Shown here: positions 56,751-64,000 of the stretch, piece after piece
How the letters are laid out: each line of letters begins with the position of its first letter
How positions within the stretch are numbered: position 1 is the first letter of the stretch
From: Azospirillum brasilense
GTDB taxonomy: Bacteria; Pseudomonadota; Alphaproteobacteria; Azospirillales; Azospirillaceae
Reading direction: 5' to 3'
Length of the DNA: 64,000 bases
Assembly (NCBI RefSeq): GCF_022023855.1
Contig: NZ_CP059449.1
Coordinates: forward strand, 1,102,501-1,166,500
Translations under genes and position numbers: made by a program
The notes under the pieces: model-generated
What the model was told of the DNA's origin: nothing
The model's input: only the letters and a program-made list of their open reading frames with translations
Databases searched by the model: none

Positions 56751-57497
56751 TCAGGTGGCGGGCGTGCCGTCGGCGGGCTTGTCCGCCGGGGCCTCGGCGG
56801 CCGGCACCGGCTCGGGAGTCGGCGTCACAGGAGGTGGGGTGAGGCGGATGGGCGCCGGCCCGCCGCTGTCGGGAGTCGAGGCCGCCGGAGCCTCGGCAGG
56901 TGCCTCCGCGGGGGGCGGGGCGGGAAGCTCCTTCGCCTCGATCGCCTCGGCGGGCTTGGCGTCCTTTTGGGCGTCGTCCTTGGCCGCTTCCTTCACCGCG
57001 TCCTTGGGGGCGGGAGTGGGCTCCGGGTCCGTGGAATAGTCGGCGACGATGCGGGCTTGGCTGCCGGCGATGACCAGCACCTTCTGCCCAATCTCAATGG
57101 GCGTCTCTTCCCGCTGGGTGACCGACAGAAGCTCCCCGTCCGGCTTGCGGACGATGTATTCCCAACCCGTGGTGTCGCCGGTCACATGCTCGATGGAGGT
57201 GCCGAGCAGACTGCCGATGGCTGTTCCGCCGACCGCGCCCAGCGCCGAATTGATGCCGAAGGTGCCGGACTGCGAGCCCAGCACGCCGCCGGCGGCCCCG
57301 CCGGTGACCGCGCCGACGGTGCCGCTGGTGCTGATCTTGACCTGACGGAACCCGATGACGACCGCCCGCTCCACCTTGTTCGCCTGCTGGGTGGCGGTGG
57401 CGGCGTAGGTGTTGGGCGAGTAGTTCGGGGTGCAGCCTGCAAGGATGCCGACCACGATCGCGGCGGCGGGCAGGCCGAACATGACAGTGCGCGTCAC
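56751..57497 (-). CDS. SlyB-like outer-membrane lipoprotein
   Basis: 248 residues. Signal peptide with lipobox LAGC (cysteine near residue 22). A glycine-zipper segment (GTVGAVTGGAAGGVLGSQSGTFGINSALGAVGGTAIGSLLGT) is typical of SlyB/Pcp/YcfJ proteins. A long proline/alanine/glutamate-rich tail (about 165-248) could span the periplasm. Proteins of this family guard outer-membrane integrity. Confidence 0.85.
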   Translation of the reverse strand: MTRTVMFGLPAAAIVVGILAGCTPNYSPNTYAATATQQANKVERAVVIGFRQVKISTSGTVGAVTGGAAGGVLGSQSGTFGINSALGAVGGTAIGSLLGTSIEHVTGDTTGWEYIVRKPDGELLSVTQREETPIEIGQKVLVIAGSQARIVADYSTDPEPTPAPKDAVKEAAKDDAQKDAKPAEAIEAKELPAPPPAEAPAEAPAASTPDSGGPAPIRLTPPPVTPTPEPVPAAEAPADKPADGTPAT

Positions 57498-57588
57498 GGG
57501 ACATCATCCGTTTGGAAGCCTGACCGGGTGATAGGCGATTCCGCGTGGCGAGTCATTCGACTTTTTGTGGGCTCCGGGATGCGTGGAC

Positions 57589-57620
57589 AAAAAGAAAGCG
57601 GGCCTTTTCGGACCCGCCTT
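57589..57620 (-). terminator. Terminator-like hairpin after lepA
   Basis: On the minus strand AAGGCGGG pairs with CCCGCTTT around a TCCGAAAAGG loop, and CTTTTT follows. It lies 26 bases past the lepA stop. Confidence 0.65.
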
Positions 57621-57646
57621 CCGTCATGCCGCCGCGAAGCCGGCGC

Positions 57647-59449
<1,803 letters not shown>

Positions 59450-59591
59450 CGGTGCCCGGAGCCCTGGTTTGGGGCGGAACATAGGGCGGACGGACGATGC
59501 GCGCAATGGCGGCGTGGACAAGCCCTATGGAATGGCCCTGTCCCCGTTCCACTCCTTTCGCGGGAAACGCGGGGATCGGCCCCGCGCTCTC

Positions 59592-61109
59592 CTACGCCAC
59601 CAGAACCGGCGCCACCGTGCGGTACAGCTCCATGTACTCCTCCGCCGGGCTGTGCCAGCCGAAGTCGCGGGTCATCGCGTGCTGCTGCATGGCGTGCCAG
59701 CGCTCGGGCTTGCGGTAGAGGGCGGCGGCGCGGCGCAACGCCCAGGTCAGCTCCTGGACGGTGGCGTTGACGAACTGGAAGCCGGTGGCGCTGCCGTCGT
59801 TCACCGCCGCCGGGTTGGCGTCCACGATGGTGTCGGCGAGGCCCCCGGTGCGGCGGACCAGCGGCAGCGTGCCGTACTTCAGCGCGTACATCTGGGTCAG
59901 GCCGCAGGGCTCCGACCGCGAGGGCACCAGGAACAGGTCGGCGCCGGCCTGGATGCGGTGGGACAGCGCCTCGTCGTAGCCGATGCGCACGCCGACCGAC
60001 TTCGGGAACCAGGTGGCGAGGTGGCGGAAGCCGGCCTCCAGCGCCGGTTCGCCGCTGCCGAGAACGGCGAGCTGGCCGCCCCAGGCGATCCATTGCGACG
60101 CCGCCTCCAGCACCAGATCCAGCCCCTTGTGGCCGGTCAGGCGGCTGACCACCGCAGCCAGCGGGGCGTCCGCCCGGCGGTCCAGGCCGAAGGCCGCCTG
60201 GAGGTCGGCCTTGCACAGGTCCTTGCCGCCGAGGTCCGCGGCGCCGTAGCGGGCGGCGATGTGCGGGTCGGTGGCGGGGTCCCAGATCTCATAGTCCACG
60301 CCGTTGAGGATGCCGGTCAGCGCCTCGGCCCGCGTGGCGAGCAGCCCTTCCAGGCCCGAACCGTGCTCCGCCGTCTGGATTTCGTGGGCGTAGGTCGGGC
60401 TGACCGTGGTCAGGCGGTCGGAGTAGAAGCAGCCGGCCTTGAGGAAGCCGACGCCGCCGTAATACTCCACCCCGTCGATCCGGAAGGCGGCGGACGGCAG
60501 GCCGAGGTCGCTCATCATCCAGGCGCCGAACAGGCCCTGATAGGCGATGTTGTGGATCGTCGTCACCGTGCCCGGCCGGAACGGCCCGGCGAAGCGGTCG
60601 GGGCGCAGCTCCAGATAGGCCGGGATCAGGCCGGTCTGCCAGTCGTGGCCGTGCAGCACGTCGGGACGCCACCAGGGATCGAGGCCGTCCTCCGCCGCGA
60701 AGCCCGCCGCGCACCAGGACAGGGCGGCGAAGCGTTCCGCGTTGTCCGGCCAGTCCTTGCCGTCCGGTCCCAGATAGGGGTTGCCAGGCCGGTCGTAGAG
60801 CGCCGGCGCGTCCAGCACATAGGCCAGCACCCCGTCGGGCATCCGTCCGATCCGCAGCGTCGCCGGGGCGCCGCCGGGCAGATCAGTGAGCGGCGTGCCG
60901 ACCGGCTGCAGGTCGGCGAGCCCGTTCAGCACCGCCGGATAGCCGGGCAGCAGCAGGCGGACCTCGGCTCCGGCGCGGTTCAGGGCGGGGGGTAGGGCGG
61001 CGGAAACGTCGGCCAGCCCGCCGGTCTTCACCAGGGGGTAGCATTCCGGCGTGACGAACAGGACGCGCATGGAGGCGGGGTCTTTCGGTTTCTTCTTGGT
61101 TTTGCTCAT
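59592..61109 (-). CDS. glgA: Glycogen synthase
   Basis: 505 residues. ADP-glucose-dependent glycosyltransferase (GT5). KTGGLADVSAALP is the ADP-glucose site, HGHDWQTGLIPAYL and TIHNIAYQGLFG are family motifs, and SRSEPCGLTQMYALKYGTLPLVRRTGGLADTI is the C-terminal catalytic segment. The lysine/arginine-rich first ten residues are a short extension. It follows glgC after 40 bases, so the pair forms a glycogen operon. A GC hairpin without T-run (59569-59585) follows the stop. Confidence 0.96.
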   Translation of the reverse strand: MSKTKKKPKDPASMRVLFVTPECYPLVKTGGLADVSAALPPALNRAGAEVRLLLPGYPAVLNGLADLQPVGTPLTDLPGGAPATLRIGRMPDGVLAYVLDAPALYDRPGNPYLGPDGKDWPDNAERFAALSWCAAGFAAEDGLDPWWRPDVLHGHDWQTGLIPAYLELRPDRFAGPFRPGTVTTIHNIAYQGLFGAWMMSDLGLPSAAFRIDGVEYYGGVGFLKAGCFYSDRLTTVSPTYAHEIQTAEHGSGLEGLLATRAEALTGILNGVDYEIWDPATDPHIAARYGAADLGGKDLCKADLQAAFGLDRRADAPLAAVVSRLTGHKGLDLVLEAASQWIAWGGQLAVLGSGEPALEAGFRHLATWFPKSVGVRIGYDEALSHRIQAGADLFLVPSRSEPCGLTQMYALKYGTLPLVRRTGGLADTIVDANPAAVNDGSATGFQFVNATVQELTWALRRAAALYRKPERWHAMQQHAMTRDFGWHSPAEEYMELYRTVAPVLVA

Positions 61110-61110
61110 C

Positions 61111-61140
61111 GCCCCCTCGCCCCAGGGGGGCGAAGGGGGA
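61111..61140. repeat. GC-rich hairpin between glgC and glgA
   Basis: CCCCCTCGCCCCAGGGGGGCGAAGGGGG is a near-perfect hairpin in the 40-base gap. It may be a short relative of the GC repeat family. It could tune the ratio of the two glycogen proteins. Confidence 0.6.
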
Positions 61141-61149
61141 TGGGAAGGG

Positions 61150-62421
61150 TCAGTCCTTGGGCAGGCGATCGATCATGTCCTGGGTGATCAGGCAGACGCC
61201 GCCCTCGCTGCGGTGGAAGCGCTTGGCGTCCAGCTCCGGGTCCTCGCCGACGACCAGCCCCTCGGGGATCACCACGCCGCGGTCGATCACCACCTTGGTC
61301 AGGCGGCAATGACGACCGATGTCGACATCCGGCAGCACCACCGCCTGATGCAGCTCGCTGAAGGAGTTGACGCGCACCTCGCTGAACAGCAGCGAGTTCT
61401 TCACCAGCGAGCCGGAAACGATGCAGCCGCCCGACACCAGGCTGTCCACCGCCATGCCGCGCCGGTTCTCGTCGTCGAAGACGAACTTCGCCGGCGGCAG
61501 CTGCTCCTGGTAGGTGAAGATCGGCCACTCGCGGTCGTACATGTTGAGCTGCGGCGTGACGTGGCAGAGGTCGAGGTTGGCCTCCCAATAGGCGTCGATG
61601 GTGCCGACGTCGCGCCAGTAGGGCTCGGACTCGTGGCCGTTCAGGATGGCCGAATCGGCGAAGTCGTGGGCCATCACCCGCGCCCCGCTGGTCACCAGAT
61701 GGGGGATGATGTCCTTGCCAAAGTCGCGGGATGAGCCGGGATCGTTGAAGTCGCGCTCCAGCTGGTCGTAGAGGAACTGCGCGTTGAAGACGTAGATGCC
61801 CATGCTGGCCAGCGACTTGTCCGGGTTGCCCGGCATCGGCGGCGGGTCGGCGGGCTTCTCGACGAAGTCGATGACGCGCTGCGTCTCGTCCACATGCATG
61901 ACGCCGAAGCCGGTCGCCTGGGCGCGCGGCACCTGGATGCAGGGGATCGTCACGTCGGCCTTCTTGGCGATGTGGTCGAGCAGCAGCGCGCCGTAATCCA
62001 TCTTGTAGATGTGGTCGCCGGCCAGGATCAGGATGTATTCCGGCTCGTGGTCGCGCAGGATGTCCAGGTTCTGGTACACCGCGTCGGCGGTGCCCTGGTA
62101 CCAGGCGGTCTCACTGATGCGCTGCTGCGCCGGCAGCAGGTCGCAGAACTCGTTCATCTCGCCGCGGAAGAAGTTCCAGCCGCGCTGCAGGTGGCGGAGC
62201 AGGCTGTGCGACTTGTACTGCGTCAGCACGCCGATGCGGCGGAAACCCGAATTGATGCAGTTCGACAGGGCGAAGTCGATGATCCGGAACTTGCCCCCGA
62301 AATAGGTGGCCGGCTTGGCGCGACGGTCGGTCAGCTGCTTCAGCCGGCTGCCCCGGCCGCCGGCCAGGACAAGTGCCACGGCGCGGCGCGGCGCCAGCCG
62401 CAGATCCCGTTTGTCGAGCAT
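61150..62421 (-). CDS. glgC: Glucose-1-phosphate adenylyltransferase
   Basis: 423 residues from the ATG at 62421 (GGGGAG upstream). It makes ADP-glucose for glycogen. Motifs are [54 protein letters not shown] and [13 protein letters not shown], then a C-terminal beta-helix ([17 protein letters not shown]). The length fits the family. It is divergent from amtB across a 549-base gap. Confidence 0.97.
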   Translation of the reverse strand: MLDKRDLRLAPRRAVALVLAGGRGSRLKQLTDRRAKPATYFGGKFRIIDFALSNCINSGFRRIGVLTQYKSHSLLRHLQRGWNFFRGEMNEFCDLLPAQQRISETAWYQGTADAVYQNLDILRDHEPEYILILAGDHIYKMDYGALLLDHIAKKADVTIPCIQVPRAQATGFGVMHVDETQRVIDFVEKPADPPPMPGNPDKSLASMGIYVFNAQFLYDQLERDFNDPGSSRDFGKDIIPHLVTSGARVMAHDFADSAILNGHESEPYWRDVGTIDAYWEANLDLCHVTPQLNMYDREWPIFTYQEQLPPAKFVFDDENRRGMAVDSLVSGGCIVSGSLVKNSLLFSEVRVNSFSELHQAVVLPDVDIGRHCRLTKVVIDRGVVIPEGLVVGEDPELDAKRFHRSEGGVCLITQDMIDRLPKD

Positions 62422-62970
62422 GTGTCTCCCCTTTCGGTTCTCTTTTTTGCTGTCGGCCATCCGGAAGCGTCCGGCGGACCCGTATGGGCGGAGGCCGCTT
62501 GTCCCCGGCCCCGTCCGGCTCCGCCGGTTGAGAGGGTGACCGTGCCACATTTCACGGGGGCGGGCCAATAGGCCGAGGGGAACAGGCCGGAAATAGAGGG
62601 GGGCTGCCCAACGGTTGTGCGGAATTCAGGCGCATCGCTGTGCATAAAAAACAGGCAAGCGCGTGGGAAACGGGCGCGCGGCGCCTCAACAGGGGGCAGG
62701 CAACCTGCAATCCATGGGCGAATCACGCTGCGGTGCAAGGCTTTGGGTGTTCCGATTTTCTGCTCAATTTCTGGGCAAGGTAGTCCGGCGACTCGGGTCC
62801 TATGCTGCTTTGCGGTCATCCGAAAGGCCGCAACCACCGCGATTCCTAGCCCTTTTGGGTTGGCACGCTTCTTGAAGAGAAATCGGCGTACACGGTCCCC
62901 TCCCGCCGCCCCGTCTGTACCGGGGACGGGGCGAAACGGGCCAGAAGCATTCGAATAAAGAGGAGCCTCG
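62422..62970. other. Divergent control region of glgC and amtB
   Basis: 549 bases. The amtB side holds a sigma54 promoter at 62861-62876. The glgC side is GC-rich up to 62560 with no clear hexamers. From 62570 to 62860 there is moderate GC and no gene. NtrC sites are expected upstream of the sigma54 promoter, but I could not define full dyads. Confidence 0.6.
62861..62876 (+). promoter_or_regulatory. Sigma54 promoter of amtB
   Basis: TGGCACG-CTTC-TTGAA. The -24 GG and the spacing match the TGGCACG-N4-TTGCA consensus; the -12 reads GA instead of GC. Start near 62888, about 80 bases before the ATG. Ammonium transporter genes are classic NtrC/sigma54 targets. Confidence 0.75.
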
Positions 62971-64000
62971 ATGAGCCGTCTCTTCACCCTCGCCGCGCCG
63001 ACGATGGCGGCGATTCTGGGCTTGGCCGGTCTGCCTGCCGCCGCCCTCGCCCAGGAAGCGGCCGCCGCCGCGGCCGAGCCGACCCTGAGCAGCGGCGACA
63101 CGGCTTGGATGCTGGTCGCCACGGCGCTGGTTCTGTTCATGACCATCCCGGGTCTGGCCCTGTTCTACGGCGGCATGGTCCGCAAGATGAACGTGCTGTC
63201 GGTCGTGATGCAGAGCTTCGCGATCTGCTGTCTGGTCAGCATCCTGTGGTTCTTCGCCGGTTACAGCATCGCCTTCACCGAAGGCACCCCGTATTTCGGC
63301 AGCCTGTCCAAGTTCATGCTGGCCGGCATCACCAAGGACAGCCTGACGGGCGTCATTCCGGAGACGATCTTCGTCGTCTTCCAGATGACCTTCGCCATCA
63401 TCACGCCGGCCCTGATCACCGGCGCCTTCGCCGACCGCATGAAGTTCTCCTCGATGCTGGTCTTCACGGGCCTGTGGTCGCTGATCGTCTACGCGCCGAT
63501 CACCCACTGGGTCTGGGGTCCGGGCGGTTATCTGATGGGTGACGGCGTGCTCGACTACGCCGGCGGCACCGTCGTGCACATCAACGCGGGTGTGGCCGGT
63601 CTGGTCGCCGCCATCGTGCTGGGCAAGCGCAAGGGCTACCCGAACGAGAACTTCGCTCCGCACAACCTGGTGCTCAGCCTGATCGGCGCCTCGATGCTGT
63701 GGGTCGGCTGGTTCGGCTTCAACGCGGGTTCCGCCGTGGCCGCCGACGGCCGTGCGGGCATGGCCATGCTGGTCACGCAGATCGCCGCCGCCACCGCCGC
63801 CATGTCCTGGCTGCTGGTCGAGTGGGCCACCAAGGGCAAGCCCTCGGTCCTCGGCATCATCTCCGGCGCCATCGCCGGCTTGGTCGCCATCACCCCGGCC
63901 TCGGGCTTCGTCGGTCCGACCGGCGCCCTGGTCATCGGTCTGGCCGCCGGCGTGATCTGCTACTGGGGCGCCACCGGCCTGAAGCGCGCCCTCGGCTATG
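62971..64000 (+). CDS. amtB: Ammonium transporter AmtB (3' end outside window)
   Basis: 343 residues are visible. A signal-like N-terminus (LAALAQE) is followed by about nine membrane segments. Family motifs are GGMVRKMNVLSVVMQ, FAIITPALITGAFADRMKF, the conduction histidine in INAGVAGLVAA, and GWFGFNAGSAV. The ATG at 62971 has AGGAG upstream. It moves ammonium into the cell and is usually switched off by a PII protein (GlnK/GlnZ). No glnK gene is seen in the window. It is driven by the sigma54 promoter upstream. Confidence 0.95.
   Translation, partial: MSRLFTLAAPTMAAILGLAGLPAAALAQEAAAAAAEPTLSSGDTAWMLVATALVLFMTIPGLALFYGGMVRKMNVLSVVMQSFAICCLVSILWFFAGYSIAFTEGTPYFGSLSKFMLAGITKDSLTGVIPETIFVVFQMTFAIITPALITGAFADRMKFSSMLVFTGLWSLIVYAPITHWVWGPGGYLMGDGVLDYAGGTVVHINAGVAGLVAAIVLGKRKGYPNENFAPHNLVLSLIGASMLWVGWFGFNAGSAVAADGRAGMAMLVTQIAAATAAMSWLLVEWATKGKPSVLGIISGAIAGLVAITPASGFVGPTGALVIGLAAGVICYWGATGLKRALGY

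Overview
The window is a continuous piece of a very GC-rich chromosome, almost wholly coding. The gene set and protein sequences suggest an alphaproteobacterium of the Azospirillum/Rhodospirillales type: a pst-phoU-phoB cluster whose PstA has a long N-terminal domain, a Suv3-type helicase, CarD, a multi-PAS hybrid kinase paired with a sigma54 regulator, and a sigma54 promoter before an ammonium transporter. The genus is inferred from sequence feel, not from a database search. I saw no rRNA, tRNA, CRISPR array, prophage, transposase or plasmid genes. The region looks like core chromosome.

Layout. 1-4954: high-affinity phosphate uptake and its control (pstC, cut by the window edge, then pstA, pstB, phoU, phoB). 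4961-5140: a long inverted repeat. 5148-7544 (minus): E1-like MoeB/ThiF, a DsrE-like protein, a small helical protein and a beta-rich unknown. 7854-11091 (minus): coaBC-dut-Rrf2 regulator-cysK, with overlapping genes and a perfect palindrome before cysK. 11322-16845: a LuxO-like sigma54 activator, a cold-shock protein and a large hybrid kinase carrying its own Hpt domain. 16877-20892 (minus): a Mn/Zn ABC transporter in which one permease is fused to a DtxR-like domain. 21055-24070: SAM hydrolase, a degenerate receiver, a HAD phosphatase, a palindrome cluster and Fur. 24264-28448: transglutaminase-like protein, a CBS-like histidine kinase and HtpG. 28727-34971: a secreted unknown, Suv3 helicase, an S4 protein, TerC and a CBS protein. 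35103-37972: a methyltransferase, a frameshifted MFS gene and a divergent LysR gene. 38117-43553: FdxA, CarD, a phosphatase-fold protein that has lost its catalytic residues, an RpoH sigma factor and a membrane adenylate cyclase. 43645-47287: an M48 peptidase, a nuclease-like protein and proline iminopeptidase. 47453-51646: rpmI-rplT-pheS-pheT. 52113-57497: signalling proteins (receiver, REC-HD-GYP), an SH3-like secreted protein, a LysR regulator and a SlyB-like lipoprotein. 57647-62421 (minus): lepA, glgA, glgC. 62971 to the end: amtB, cut by the window edge.

Themes. Several genes respond to nutrient or stress state: phosphate (pst/phoB), nitrogen (amtB), metals (mnt, fur), heat (rpoH, htpG, S4 protein) and glycogen. 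Signalling proteins are dense and several are degenerate. A family of 105-118 bp GC-rich elements with terminal inverted repeats lies between genes, and at two sites it appears to have become part of a gene's start. I found no clear new multi-gene system. The best leads are the pseudo-phosphatase next to rpoH, the MoeB/DsrE/small-protein operon, the Rrf2-cysK operator, the palindrome arrays and the repeat-derived gene starts.
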